A stretch of 64,000 nt of DNA from Arthrobacter sp. PsM3 (GCF_030433895.1 NZ_JARUXE010000017.1:30478-94477); one strand, 5' to 3'; positions 45,434 through 55,002 are shown, numbered from the stretch's first letter. Made by a program: numbers and translations. The notes: generated by a model from the sequence alone, not told the origin.

Positions 45434-45523
45434 CCCGCACTGTCGGATCCTGACGCGGCGGCCCCGCCGTCCGCGCCCCGGTTCAGGCGCGGACAGCGGC
45501 GCGGTTGGCGGTGCGGGCGCGGC

Positions 45524-47704
45524 TCAGGCGGCCGGTTCGGATGCCACGCCGGGCGCCAGGAACTTCCTGCCGTTGACGCGTTCGGAGGCGCCCACCCGGT
45601 CGAGGTACGGGGTGATGCCGCCGAGGAACATTGGCCACCGCGCGCCGAGAATCATGCAAAGGTCAATGTCCTCGGGGCCGGCCACCACGCCTTCGTCCAG
45701 CATGAGCCCGATTTCCTCGGCGAGGGCGTCCTGGGTGCGGCGCAGCACCTCCTCGCCGGTCGAGGGCGAGTTGCCGAAGGACATCAGCGCCAGCGTCTCG
45801 GCGGGGATGAACGGCTTGCCGTCCGGGCCCGGCTCCGGAGTCCCGTTTGGCGCGGCCCAGATGGACTTCACCCCGTTGTCGATCAGTTTCTGCAGGTTCT
45901 GCGAGACCGTGAAGCGGTCGGGGAACGCCGCGTGCAGGGATTCCTGGACGTGCCGGGCCACGGGCAGCCCCACCATGGCGCCGAGGACGAAAGGTGTCAT
46001 CGGCAGGCCCATCGGGCGCAGCGCGTTGTCCGCGACGTCGGCCGGGGTGCCCTCGTCGAACGAGGCCGTCACTTCGCCCATGAGGCGCAGCAGGAGGCGG
46101 TTGACCACGAACGCCGGGGCGTCCTTGACGAGCACGGCGGACTTCTTGAGCCCCTTGGCGAGCTCGAACGCGGTGGCGAGCACGGCGTCGTCGGTCTTCG
46201 GCGCGCGGACGATCTCCAGCAGCGGCATCATGGCGACAGGGTTGAAGAAGTGGAAGCCGATCAGGCGTTCCGGGTGCTCCAGGTCCTCGGCCATGGCGGT
46301 GACGGACAGCGAGGAGGTGTTGGTGGCGAGGATGCACTCGGGTGAAACGATGGCCTCGACCTCCTTGAACACCTGCTTTTTGACGTTGAGCTCCTCGAAG
46401 ACCGCCTCGATGACGAAGTCGGCGTCGGCAAAGGCTTCCTTGGACACCGATCCGGTGACGAGCGCCCGGGTCCGGTTGGCGGCGTCGGGGCTGATCCGGC
46501 CCTTCTGCAGCAGTTTGTCCACCTCGGCGTGCACGTAGCCCACGCCCTTGTCCACGCGGGCCTGGTCGATGTCCGTCATCACCACGGGCACCTTGAGCTG
46601 GCGGGCGAAGAGCAGGGCGAGCTGGCCGGCCATCAGGCCGGCTCCGACGACGCCGATCTTGGTCACCGGGCGCGCGAGCTTGCGGTCCGGGGCGCCGGCG
46701 GGGCGCTTGGAACGGCGCTGCACGAGGTCCAGGAAAGCGTAGACGGTGGAGCGGAATTCATCGGTCTGCATCAGGTCCGCGAGGGTTTCGCATTCCAGTT
46801 CCGCGGACTGGGCCTGTGTCAGCGTGCGGTTTGCTTCCATCACCTCGAGGACCTTGGCCGGCGCCGGGGAGGCATTGGAGGTCCGGGCCTCCACGAGGGA
46901 CCGGCCGGCGGCGATGGCACCGGCCCAGCGGTCAGCGACCTCCGGGGCGGCAGGATCGACGGCGTTGGCACGTTCCGGAGTCACGGCGCCGGCGATGACC
47001 TGCGCGGCCCAGGCGACGGACTGCTCCACGAAGTCGGCGGGTTCGAACAGGGCGTCCGCGACACCGAGCTTGAAGGCCTGTGGCCCGGTGAGGGTGCGGT
47101 TGTTGCTGAGCGGGTTCTCGATCATCACCTTGACGGCGTTTTCAGGGCCGATCAGCCGCGGCAGGATGTACACCCCGCCCCAGCCCGGGATGAGGCCGAT
47201 GAACGCCTCCGGCAGGGCGAGGGCCCCGGCGCCGGTGGACACGGTGCGGTAGGTGGACTGCAGGGCGATCTCCAGCCCGCCGCCCAGGGCCACTCCGTTG
47301 ATGAAGGCGAAGCTGGGGACCCCCAGGTCCGCCAGGGTGCCGTAGACGTCGTGGCCGAGCTGGGCCATCCAGAGCCCGTGCTCCCGGCCGGTGATGGACT
47401 TCACCGTGGACAGGTCGGCGCCGGCGACGAGGAAGTAGGGCTTCCCGGTGACGCCGACACCCACGATCTCGCCGCGGGCGGCGCGCACCTTGAGTCCTTC
47501 CAGGACGGCGCCGAGCTCGACCAGGGTGTTCGGACCCAGGGTGGTGGGCTTGGAGTGGTCCAGGCCGTTATCCAGCGTGACCAGGGCGAAGGTGCCGGGG
47601 CTTCGGCCGTCAACGGCCGGTAACTCAATGTCCTGGACGTAGGAGTGGGTGACGGTCTCGTTCGGGAAGAGGTCGGCAAGCTTGCGGAAATCTGCGGCGC
47701 TCAT
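45524..47704 (-). CDS. fadB: Fatty-acid oxidation bifunctional 3-hydroxyacyl-CoA dehydrogenase/enoyl-CoA hydratase
   Basis: Beta-oxidation alpha subunit: hydrates enoyl-CoA and oxidises the 3-hydroxy product. 726 residues from ATG 47704. Crotonase domain (about 10-280) shows VAGADLSTVKS (oxyanion hole) and FINGVALGGGLEIALQSTYR with ALPEAFIGLIPGWGG. NAD domain starts KIGVVGAGLMAGQLALLF near 385; the HFFNPVAMMPLLEIVR block and two C-terminal helical domains follow. Overlaps fadA by 4 bp (ATGA), the normal fadAB arrangement. Confidence 0.93.
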   Translation of the reverse strand: MSAADFRKLADLFPNETVTHSYVQDIELPAVDGRSPGTFALVTLDNGLDHSKPTTLGPNTLVELGAVLEGLKVRAARGEIVGVGVTGKPYFLVAGADLSTVKSITGREHGLWMAQLGHDVYGTLADLGVPSFAFINGVALGGGLEIALQSTYRTVSTGAGALALPEAFIGLIPGWGGVYILPRLIGPENAVKVMIENPLSNNRTLTGPQAFKLGVADALFEPADFVEQSVAWAAQVIAGAVTPERANAVDPAAPEVADRWAGAIAAGRSLVEARTSNASPAPAKVLEVMEANRTLTQAQSAELECETLADLMQTDEFRSTVYAFLDLVQRRSKRPAGAPDRKLARPVTKIGVVGAGLMAGQLALLFARQLKVPVVMTDIDQARVDKGVGYVHAEVDKLLQKGRISPDAANRTRALVTGSVSKEAFADADFVIEAVFEELNVKKQVFKEVEAIVSPECILATNTSSLSVTAMAEDLEHPERLIGFHFFNPVAMMPLLEIVRAPKTDDAVLATAFELAKGLKKSAVLVKDAPAFVVNRLLLRLMGEVTASFDEGTPADVADNALRPMGLPMTPFVLGAMVGLPVARHVQESLHAAFPDRFTVSQNLQKLIDNGVKSIWAAPNGTPEPGPDGKPFIPAETLALMSFGNSPSTGEEVLRRTQDALAEEIGLMLDEGVVAGPEDIDLCMILGARWPMFLGGITPYLDRVGASERVNGRKFLAPGVASEPAA

Positions 47705-49023
47705 GCTGCGGCTCCAGTCTCGGTGGTGGTGGGGGCAGTGCCAGTGGCGGGGGCCTGGTGGAGGGCAAGGCTGTAGTCGGCGTGGTGCGGGTTTTCCCAG
47801 ATCACGGTGGCGCCCATGCCCAGGCCGATGCACATCGTCGTCATGCCGAAGCGGACCGTGGGGTCCTCCTCGAACTGGCGGGCCAGCTGGTTCATCAGCC
47901 GGACGCCGGAGGAGGCGAGGGGATGCCCGACGGCGATCGCCCCGCCAAAGCGGTTGACGCGCGGGTCGTCATCCGCGATGCCGAAATGGTCCAGGAAACT
48001 GAGTACCTGGACGGCGAAGGCTTCGTTGATTTCGAACAGTCCGATATCCGCGATGCCCAGCCCGGCGTTCTTGAGGGCCTTTTCGGTGGCCGGAACCGGG
48101 CCGATGCCCATGACTTCCGGTTCGACGCCGGCGAAGGCGTAACTGACCAGGCGCATCTTGACCGGCAGGCCGAGTTCCTCGGCAGCGTCGGCGGAGGCCA
48201 GGAGGGCGGCGGTGGCGCCGTCGTTGAGGCCGGCGGCGTTTCCTGCCGTGACCCGGCCGTGGGCGCGGAACGGGGTCTTCAGCGCGGCGAGGTCTTCCAC
48301 CGAGGTGCCCGGGCGCGGAGGCTCATCCACGGTGTTGACGGTCCAGCCCTGGCCCGGCTTCATCGTGGCGACGGGCACCAGATCGGGCTGGATCTGGCCA
48401 CGGCCGTAGGCCGCGGCCAGCTTGTTCTGGGAGGCGACGGCGTACGCGTCGGTCCGGGACTTGGTGATGGCCGGGAAGCGGTCGTGCAGGTTTTCAGCGG
48501 TGTTGCCCATGTTCAGGGCGGCCGGGTCCACGATCCGTTCGGACATGAAGCGTGGGTTGGGGTCCGCGCCGGCGCCCATCGGATGGTTGCCCATGTGCTC
48601 CACGCCGCCGGCGATCACCACGTCATAGGCCCCGAAGCCGATGCCGCTGGCCGTGGTGGTCACGGCCGTCATGGCACCGGCGCACATCCGGTCGATCGCG
48701 AAGCCCGGCACGGTCCGCGGCAGTCCGGCCAGCAGTGCGGCGGTGCGGCCGATGGTCAGGCCCTGGTCGCCGGTCTGCGTCGTGGCCGCGATGGCGACTT
48801 CGTCGATCCGTTCGGCCGGCAGGGACGGGTTGCGGCGCATCAGTTCGCGGATGCATTTGACGACGAGGTCATCGGCGCGTGTGCCTGCGTAGATGCCCTT
48901 CTCGCCGGCCCGGCCGAAGGGGGTGCGGACGCCGTCGACGAAAACGACCTCGCGGATGGCACGGGGATTCGCGCTGCTGCGTTGTCCGCTGCTGTGTTCT
49001 TCGCTGGGGCGGGGCTGGCTCAC
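47701..49023 (-). CDS. fadA: Acetyl-CoA acyltransferase (3-ketoacyl-CoA thiolase)
   Basis: Thiolytic step of beta-oxidation, 440 residues. Catalytic Cys in GFAIDRMCAGAMTAV near residue 115, His in GGAIAVGHPLASSG and second Cys in MTTMCIGLGMG near 408. It begins MSQPRPSEEHSSGQ, an extra N-terminal tail. First gene of fadAB; an upstream dyad lies at 49114. Confidence 0.94.
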   Translation of the reverse strand: MSQPRPSEEHSSGQRSSANPRAIREVVFVDGVRTPFGRAGEKGIYAGTRADDLVVKCIRELMRRNPSLPAERIDEVAIAATTQTGDQGLTIGRTAALLAGLPRTVPGFAIDRMCAGAMTAVTTTASGIGFGAYDVVIAGGVEHMGNHPMGAGADPNPRFMSERIVDPAALNMGNTAENLHDRFPAITKSRTDAYAVASQNKLAAAYGRGQIQPDLVPVATMKPGQGWTVNTVDEPPRPGTSVEDLAALKTPFRAHGRVTAGNAAGLNDGATAALLASADAAEELGLPVKMRLVSYAFAGVEPEVMGIGPVPATEKALKNAGLGIADIGLFEINEAFAVQVLSFLDHFGIADDDPRVNRFGGAIAVGHPLASSGVRLMNQLARQFEEDPTVRFGMTTMCIGLGMGATVIWENPHHADYSLALHQAPATGTAPTTTETGAAA

Positions 49024-49113
49024 GTGATACTCCTCATCGAGACATGGGTGCCGGATCCGTGCACCGGGCGCAAAGCGTCAGGGGCAGCAGGCTTCCAGGC
49101 GACATCAGACAAC

Positions 49114-49133
49114 ATGTTACTCGCCGGTAACAT
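49114..49133. promoter_or_regulatory. Dyad upstream of fadA, candidate operator
   Basis: ATGTTAC-TCGCCG-GTAACAT, perfect 7-bp arms with a 6-bp spacer, about 90 bp upstream of the fadA start. TetR-type regulators of fatty-acid genes bind comparable dyads. The rest of 49024-49280 holds only a run of GGGCCT-like short repeats and no gene. Confidence 0.45.
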
Positions 49134-49280
49134 AGCTGGCAAGGAGTCGGCTGGCGCGCCGCCGGAAGTTCCGCGGGCTGGGCCTGGGCCTGGGCCTGGA
49201 GCCGCCCGGCGCTGGAGCTTGGCCTTGGCCCGGAGTCGGGTCCGGAGGCGGAGCCGGAGCTTGAGCTGGCCGGGCCCGGC

Positions 49281-50693
49281 CTAGTGCGCCGTGTCCGGTG
49301 ACGCGCCGGCTGTCGCTGCTGCAGCCGTCGCGGCCGCAGCTGCGGCAGGCACCGGTTTGGCTTCCTTGGCGGGCAGCGGCTGCGGGTTCAGGAACGCTTC
49401 GGCGATCAGCGGTGCGACGAGTTCAATCTGCCACTGGCGCGCCCCGAGGTTTGCCAGCTCCTCCGCGATGCCTTCCTCGCTGGGCTCCAGCGGCGGACGC
49501 CAGGAGACGCGGCGAAGGTAGTCCGGCGTCAGCAGGTTCTCCACCGGCATGTTCAGTTCCTCGGCCTTGGCCTGCAGCAGGGGCCGGGCGGTGGCGAGCC
49601 GGGCGGCGGCCTCCGGGTCCCGGTCGGCCCACACTCGCGGTGGCGGGGGAGCGTTGGTGGGCAGGTGCAGGGGCGGGAGTTCCTCCAGGGTCCGGGCGGT
49701 GCTGATGCAGCGCAGCCACCGCGGCGCCTCACGCTGCGCCGCGCGGCCGTGGAAGCCTTTGGTGCCGAGCAGCTGCGGCACCGTGGTGGGCATGGCCTTG
49801 GCGGCGGCGACGAGTGCGGAGTCGGGGATCAGCCGTCCGGGCGCGACGTCGCGCTTCTGTGCCAGTGAGTCGCGCTCGAGCCACAGTTCGCGGACTGCCG
49901 CCAGCTGCCGGCGGTCGCGGATCTGGTGCAGCCCCGATGTTTTGCGCCACGGGTCCACGCGGGGAGGGGCCTGGCCGGCCTCAAGGATGGCGGCGAATTC
50001 CTGTTCGGCGTAGTCCAGCTTGCCGTCGGCCACGAGGAGCTCGATGAGTTCCTCGCGCAGTTCGGTGAGGACCTCGACGTCGAGGGCCGCGTAGCGCAGC
50101 CAGGGTTCCGGCAGCGGCCGGGTGGACCAGTCGGCGGCGGAGTGTTCCTTCGCGAGGCCAAAGCCCAGCAGCTGTTCGATCACCGCGGCAAGTCCGACGC
50201 GGGGCAGCCCGGCGAGGCGGGCGGCGAGCTCGGTGTCAAAGAGTTTGTCCGGCCACATGCCGAGTTCGGACAGGCAGGGCAGGTCCTGGCTGGCGGCGTG
50301 CAGGATCCATTCGACACCGCGCAGGGCGTCGTTGACGATGCCGAGGTTTTCGAAGGGTTCCGGGTCGATCAGCCAGGTGCCGGAGCCTTCGCGGCGGATC
50401 TGGACCAGGAAGGCGCGCTGGCCGTATCGGAAACCGGACGCGCGTTCCGCGTCCACGCCCGCGGGGCCGTGGCCTGCGGCGAGGGCCGCGGCGCAGCGTT
50501 CCAGCCCGGACGGGGTTTCAATGACGAGCGGCACGCCGTCGCGGGGGGCATCGAGGTCGATGACCTCGGGGACCAGGCTGTCGAAGCCGTCCACCGCGAT
50601 ATGGGCTGTCTTGTCCGCGGCGTCGGCTTTGCTTTGCGCGGTTTTGCTTTGCACGGCGCCGGCCGTGGTGATTTCCGGAATATGAGGGGTCAT
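49281..50693 (-). CDS. rnd: Ribonuclease D-like 3'-5' exonuclease with HRDC domain
   Basis: Trims RNA 3' ends. 470 residues: DEDD exonuclease domain (about 60-240) with GVDAERASGFRY (first Asp/Glu pair), HAASQDLPCLSELG and DTELAARLAG, and a final YAALDVEVLTELREEL. HRDC-type helices follow (KTSGLHQIRDRRQLAAVRELWLERDSLAQ near 265). Ala/Thr/Pro-rich tail at the C-terminus. Rv2681 is the likely counterpart. It lies 87 bp beyond DUF3000 on the same strand. Confidence 0.9.
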   Translation of the reverse strand: MTPHIPEITTAGAVQSKTAQSKADAADKTAHIAVDGFDSLVPEVIDLDAPRDGVPLVIETPSGLERCAAALAAGHGPAGVDAERASGFRYGQRAFLVQIRREGSGTWLIDPEPFENLGIVNDALRGVEWILHAASQDLPCLSELGMWPDKLFDTELAARLAGLPRVGLAAVIEQLLGFGLAKEHSAADWSTRPLPEPWLRYAALDVEVLTELREELIELLVADGKLDYAEQEFAAILEAGQAPPRVDPWRKTSGLHQIRDRRQLAAVRELWLERDSLAQKRDVAPGRLIPDSALVAAAKAMPTTVPQLLGTKGFHGRAAQREAPRWLRCISTARTLEELPPLHLPTNAPPPPRVWADRDPEAAARLATARPLLQAKAEELNMPVENLLTPDYLRRVSWRPPLEPSEEGIAEELANLGARQWQIELVAPLIAEAFLNPQPLPAKEAKPVPAAAAAATAAAATAGASPDTAH

Positions 50694-50779
50694 GATGCCT
50701 TCAGTTTAGCGACAACACGGTACGGAGGGCCGCGCCTTCGCCAAAACGGGGCTGATTTCCCCGGCGCGCGGATTCCAAC

Positions 50780-51427
50780 TCAGCCCCGTCCCCGGCGCCA
50801 GCGCGGCAGCGGCGTGACGCCTTCGGGCAGCGGTGGAAGGCCGGCAAAGGTGCAGACCATGTCCGACCACGCCTCGAGGTGCGAGGTGATGTCGGGAGTG
50901 GCCGGCGTCCAGGAGGCCCGGAGCTCGATGTCGATCGAGTTGGGCCGGTCCGCGAGGGTTCCGAAGCTTTCGGAAAGAACCCGCGTCGCGGTGCCGCCGG
51001 CCGAGCGGTGCGGCGCGGCGTGGCTTTCGAGGGCTTCGACGAGCCACGCCCAGGCGACGGTGCCGAGCATTTCGTCGTTGCCCATTTCCGGTTCCAGCTG
51101 GGCGCGGATGTAGGTGACAATCCGGAATTCACCCTCCCAGACCGCGGAGCCGTCGGGATCGTGCAGCAGGATGAAGCGGCCGGTGGCCAGTTCGACGTCG
51201 TCGCTTGCAGAAGCGCGCGCCAGCGCCGCGGCCGCGGGGCCGTGGACCGCCCCGGAGGGTGTTGGTTCGCCGGGGGCGACGACTTCGGCCCCCAGTGCGA
51301 CGGCGAACGGTGCCAGCCGTGCGGGCGCCGGAATCTCCTCCAGGCGCAGTTCACTGCGGGTTCGTGCTTGCCGAAGGGTTCCCAAGGCGAAGAGAAAATC
51401 TGCCGGAACCTGATCGAGTGCGTTCAC
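50780..51427 (-). CDS. DUF3000 family protein
   Basis: 215 residues from GTG 51427. The core FEGEFRIVTYIRAQLEPEMGNDEMLGTVAWAWLVEAL-type block and TPATPDITSHLEAWSDMVCTFAGLPPLPEGVTPLP are DUF3000 signatures; conserved next to rnd in actinobacteria (Rv2680). No membrane segment. Role unknown. Confidence 0.88.
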   Translation of the reverse strand: MNALDQVPADFLFALGTLRQARTRSELRLEEIPAPARLAPFAVALGAEVVAPGEPTPSGAVHGPAAAALARASASDDVELATGRFILLHDPDGSAVWEGEFRIVTYIRAQLEPEMGNDEMLGTVAWAWLVEALESHAAPHRSAGGTATRVLSESFGTLADRPNSIDIELRASWTPATPDITSHLEAWSDMVCTFAGLPPLPEGVTPLPRWRRGRG

Positions 51428-51532
51428 AATGGAAGATTATGCAAGGGGTGCTCCCAAGCCCGGCAGGCTCGCCGCCGGGCTGCCCGGTCCGGCTTTCGCC
51501 GGGCAGCGACGGCGGCTGTCCTGCCGCCCGGC

Positions 51533-52633
51533 TCAGCCGGCGGCGAGCTCGCGCTTGATGGCGGCGATGAAGGTATCAACGTCGTCCTCGGTGGTGTCGA
51601 AGGAGCACATCCAGCGGACCTCGCGGGCCGCCTCGTTCCAGTCATAGAACCGGAACGACTCGCGCAGCCGGTCCGCCACACCGGCCGGGAGGACCGCGAA
51701 CACCCCGTTGGACTCGGTCTTCTGGCTCAGCTCGACGCCCGGGATGGACTCGACGCCGGCACGGAGCCGGGCCGCCATGGCGTTGGCGTGCGAGGCGGAG
51801 CGCAGCCAGAGGTCGCCCTCGAGCAGGGCGATGAACTGGGCGGACATGAACCGCATCTTGGAGGCCAGCTGCATGTTCATCTTCCGCAGGTAGATGAGCC
51901 CCTGGGCCGCGCCCGGGTTCAGGGCGACAACGACCTCGCCGAAGAGCAGTCCGTTCTTCGTGCCGCCGAAGGAAAGGATGTCCACGCCGGCGTCGCGGGT
52001 GAAGGCCCGCAGCGGCACGTTCAGGTGGGCGGCGGCATTGGCCAGCCGGGCGCCGTCCATGTGCAGCTTCATTCCCTTGGAATGGACATGCTCGGCGATG
52101 GCCCGGACCTCGTCGGGGGTGTAGCAGGTGCCGAGCTCGGTGGTCTGGGTGATGGACACGGCCAGCGGCTGGGCGCGGTGCTCGTCGCCCCAGCCCCAGG
52201 CTTCCCTGTCGATCAGCTCGGGGGTGAGCTTGCCGTCTTCCGTGGGCACCTGGAGCAGCTTGATGCCGCCGATCCGCTCCGGTGCACCGTTCTCGTCCAT
52301 GTTGATGTGGGCGGTCGAGGCGCAGACCACGGCGCCCCAGCGCGGCAGCAGGGACTGCAGCGAGAGCACATTGGCGCCGGTGCCGTTGAAGACCGGGAAG
52401 CACTCAATCCCCTCGCCGAAGTGCTGTTCCATCAGCTGCTGCAGCCGGGCGGTGTAGTCGTCCTCGCCGTAGGAAACCTGGTGGCCCCCGTTGGCGGCGG
52501 CCAGGGCTGCCAGCACCTCGGGGTGGACACCCGAGTAGTTGTCGGAGGCGAAGCCGCGCACCGAGGGGTCGTGGAGCCGCACCGCAGTGCTGGCAGGGGC
52601 AGTTTCAACTGTGCTTGTCATCGATTTGCTCAC
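51533..52633 (-). CDS. Low-specificity L-threonine aldolase (PLP)
   Basis: Splits threonine to glycine and acetaldehyde, or acts on related beta-hydroxy amino acids. 366 residues. FASDNYSGVHPEV near 28, GTGANVLSLQSLL, the HMDGARLANAAAHLN motif near 190 and the PLP-lysine segment LSFGGTKNGLL near 222 are in family positions. GTG 52633 is the annotated start; ATG 52621 is possible. Third gene of a DUF6421-SDR-aldolase operon. Confidence 0.9.
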   Translation of the reverse strand: MSKSMTSTVETAPASTAVRLHDPSVRGFASDNYSGVHPEVLAALAAANGGHQVSYGEDDYTARLQQLMEQHFGEGIECFPVFNGTGANVLSLQSLLPRWGAVVCASTAHINMDENGAPERIGGIKLLQVPTEDGKLTPELIDREAWGWGDEHRAQPLAVSITQTTELGTCYTPDEVRAIAEHVHSKGMKLHMDGARLANAAAHLNVPLRAFTRDAGVDILSFGGTKNGLLFGEVVVALNPGAAQGLIYLRKMNMQLASKMRFMSAQFIALLEGDLWLRSASHANAMAARLRAGVESIPGVELSQKTESNGVFAVLPAGVADRLRESFRFYDWNEAAREVRWMCSFDTTEDDVDTFIAAIKRELAAG

Positions 52634-52675
52634 GCTTTCAGTCTAAGGAGGTCCGGGGCCAGGTTCATCCTGGAC

Positions 52676-53584
52676 TCAGTGCGCGGACCCGGGGCCCAGC
52701 AGCAGCCGCTGGCCGTTGAGGTCCGCAGCGGGGGAAGTGAAGAGTCCGACGGCGGCAGCGGCCAGTTCCTCCACGTCCGTGAATCCCGGGAAGCCGCGGT
52801 CCGGGGACTTCGCCCGCATGGCCGCGTCCACGAGGGCTTTCACCACGAAGACCACGGCGGCGCTGCGCTGTTCGGAGGGGATGTGCTGGTCCGACGGGCC
52901 TTGCTTCCGGCCCGACTGGGCGCGGTGGAAGCCGTCGGCGACTGCCAGGGTCCACGCTTCGGCGGCGGCTTTGGCGGCCACATAGCTGGCGCCGCCCGCC
53001 GTCGGCTTGGCCACGGCGGTGGAGGAGACCATGGTGAAGCGCCCGGTGTCCGAGGCGGCGAGGTCGTCGTAGAAGACCCGGGTGACGTTCCGCAGCGTGG
53101 TGATGGCGCCGCGTTCCAGGAACTCCCAGTCCTCGTCGCTCTGGTCCGTGATGCCCTTGGCGCCGCGCCAGCCGCCGACCAGGTGGATGACGCCGTCGAC
53201 GGCTCCTCCTGTCTGGACGGCGTCTGGCTGGGTCCCGTCGGTTCCGGACCCGCCCGTCTCGCCGCCGCCTGGCTGGGCCCCGTCGGTTCCGGACCCGCCC
53301 GTCTCGCCGCCGCCTGGCTGGGCCCCGTCGGCTGGGGCCCCTGTTCCGGCGAGCAGGGCGTGGATGGTGGCGTGCAGTGACCGGACGTCGGCCAGGTCCG
53401 CGAGGTCGCAGACGAGCGGCGTGACGCCGGTGCCGGCCTCCGCGGCGGCAGCCTCGATCCGGGGCCCGTCGGAGCCGACCGTGAAGACCCTGTGCCCGGC
53501 GTTGCGCAGCGCACGGGCGGCGGCGATCCCCGAGGGGCCGCTGCCGCCGGTGACCAGCACGTTCAGGGTGCGTCCGGTGCTCAT
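52676..53584 (-). CDS. Short-chain dehydrogenase/reductase with a 15-residue tandem repeat insert
   Basis: 302 residues. Rossmann motif TGGSGPSGIAAARAL near 12 and the SDR catalytic Ser-Tyr-Lys as SSTAVAKPTAGGASYVAAKAA (near 190). A Gly-rich insert (about 87-120) repeats GAQPGGGETGGSGTD twice exactly, then partly, a 45-bp tandem duplication in DNA (53235-53324). Overlaps DUF6421 by 4 bp. Substrate unknown. Confidence 0.85.
   Translation of the reverse strand: MSTGRTLNVLVTGGSGPSGIAAARALRNAGHRVFTVGSDGPRIEAAAAEAGTGVTPLVCDLADLADVRSLHATIHALLAGTGAPADGAQPGGGETGGSGTDGAQPGGGETGGSGTDGTQPDAVQTGGAVDGVIHLVGGWRGAKGITDQSDEDWEFLERGAITTLRNVTRVFYDDLAASDTGRFTMVSSTAVAKPTAGGASYVAAKAAAEAWTLAVADGFHRAQSGRKQGPSDQHIPSEQRSAAVVFVVKALVDAAMRAKSPDRGFPGFTDVEELAAAAVGLFTSPAADLNGQRLLLGPGSAH
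53235..53324 (-). repeat. 45-bp in-frame tandem repeat within the SDR gene
   Basis: Two identical 45-bp units (start CCGTCGGTTCCGGACC on plus) and a partial third. They encode GAQPGGGETGGSGTD twice, probably a flexible loop away from the Rossmann core. Likely from replication slippage and could vary between strains. Confidence 0.85.
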
Positions 53585-55002
53585 CCGGCGTTCATGGCCG
53601 TGTTTGCCGCGCCGGCCGCCCGGCCGGCGGAGGGGCCAGCCTCAGTCGTCCCGGTGATGCCGGCGGTGGATTCGATCACGGGGCGCATCTTCTTTTCGAG
53701 AGCCTCGTAGAACATGGACAGCGGGAATTCGTCGTCGAGGACCTGGTCGGTGAGGCCGCGCGGCGGCCCGGCCAGCGGCAGTGCGTCCGGTCCCTTGGCC
53801 CAGACGGACGCCGGGTTGGGCGTGAGCGTGCCGGAGATCAGCTCGTACGCGGCCAGCCAGTGGGCCATCTTCGGGCGGTCGATCGAGCGCCAGTAGAGCT
53901 CCTCGATCTTTGCGCCGAGTTCAACCACGACGTCGGCGGCTTCGTCCCAGTCGATGCTGAGCTTGCTGTCGGTCCAGTGCAGGACGTGGTGCTGGTGCAT
54001 CCAGGCGAAGAGCAGCTGGCCGCCGAGGCCGTCGTAGTTGCGGACGCGGCTGCCGGTGATGGCGAAGCGGAAGATCCGGTCGAAGATGACGGCGTACTGG
54101 ACCAGTTTGGCGTGCCGGCGCGCCTCCGGATCTGCTTCCTCGTCCTTTTCGATCTTCACGGCCTCGCGGAATGCGGTCAGGTCGCAGCGGAGTTCCTCGA
54201 GCGAGTAGAGGAAGTACGGCATGCGCTGCTTGATCATGAACGGGTCGAACGGCAGATCCCCGCGCATGTGGGTGCGGTCATGGATGAGGTCCCACATGAC
54301 GAAGGTTTCCTGCGTCAGCTCCTGGTCTTCCAGCAGGGCCGCGGCGTCCTCGGGCAGCTGCAGCGAGGTGATGTCCGCGGCGGCCCGCAGCACACGGCGG
54401 AAGCGGGCTGCCTCGCGGTCGGCGAAGATGGCGCCCCAGGTGAAGGTGGGCGTTTCGCGTACGGCGACGGTCTCAGGGAACAGCACCGCGGAGTTGGTGT
54501 TGTAGCCGGGGGTGAAGTCGAGGAAGCGGATCGGGACGAAGAGCCTGTTGGAGTATTCGCCCTGCTCCAGGCCGGCAATGAACTCGGGCCAGATGACTTC
54601 GATCAGCACGGCTTCGACCAGGCGGTTGCTGCTGCCGTTCTGCGTGTACATCGGGAAGACCACCAGGTGCTGCAGGCCGTTCACCCGGTGCTGCTGCGGC
54701 TGGAACGCCTGCAGGGAGTCCAGGAAGTCGGGCACGCCGAAGCCGCCGTCGGCCCAGCGGGCGAAGTCGGTGACCAGCAGTTCGAGGTAGCCGGCGTCGT
54801 GCGGGAGGGCCGGGGTGAGGGAACTGATGGAGTCCGTGATGGTGCGGACATACCCGGCGGCGGCCTCGCGGCCGGCGGCCTCCGGGACGGAGCCGTCCTG
54901 GGCCTGGAGGGCCTGCAGCGCGGTGGCGGCAGCCTTGAGCTCCAGCCACTCCGGGGAGCTGGCGGAGATCGGGGCAGTGGTGGTGATAGCGGTGGTAGTC
55001 AT
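53581..55002 (-). CDS. DUF6421 family protein
   Basis: 473 residues from ATG 55002, unknown function, found mainly in actinobacteria. Mostly helical and soluble. A striking HDRTHMRGD lies at 241-249 with EE at 269-270, reminiscent of a His-x-x-x-His plus Glu metal site; HQHHVLHW near 345 is also conserved-looking. N-terminal Thr/Ala-rich start. First gene of an operon with an SDR and a threonine aldolase (ATGA overlap and 42-bp gap), so a role in modifying an amino-acid-derived metabolite is inferred. An oxygenase or peptidase activity is possible but unproven. Confidence 0.8.
   Translation of the reverse strand: MTTTAITTTAPISASSPEWLELKAAATALQALQAQDGSVPEAAGREAAAGYVRTITDSISSLTPALPHDAGYLELLVTDFARWADGGFGVPDFLDSLQAFQPQQHRVNGLQHLVVFPMYTQNGSSNRLVEAVLIEVIWPEFIAGLEQGEYSNRLFVPIRFLDFTPGYNTNSAVLFPETVAVRETPTFTWGAIFADREAARFRRVLRAAADITSLQLPEDAAALLEDQELTQETFVMWDLIHDRTHMRGDLPFDPFMIKQRMPYFLYSLEELRCDLTAFREAVKIEKDEEADPEARRHAKLVQYAVIFDRIFRFAITGSRVRNYDGLGGQLLFAWMHQHHVLHWTDSKLSIDWDEAADVVVELGAKIEELYWRSIDRPKMAHWLAAYELISGTLTPNPASVWAKGPDALPLAGPPRGLTDQVLDDEFPLSMFYEALEKKMRPVIESTAGITGTTEAGPSAGRAAGAANTAMNAG

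Noticed and set aside
45663..47623. Plus-strand and second-frame minus open frames over fadB
   Set aside because: Shadow frames in another reading phase of fadB with no family features.
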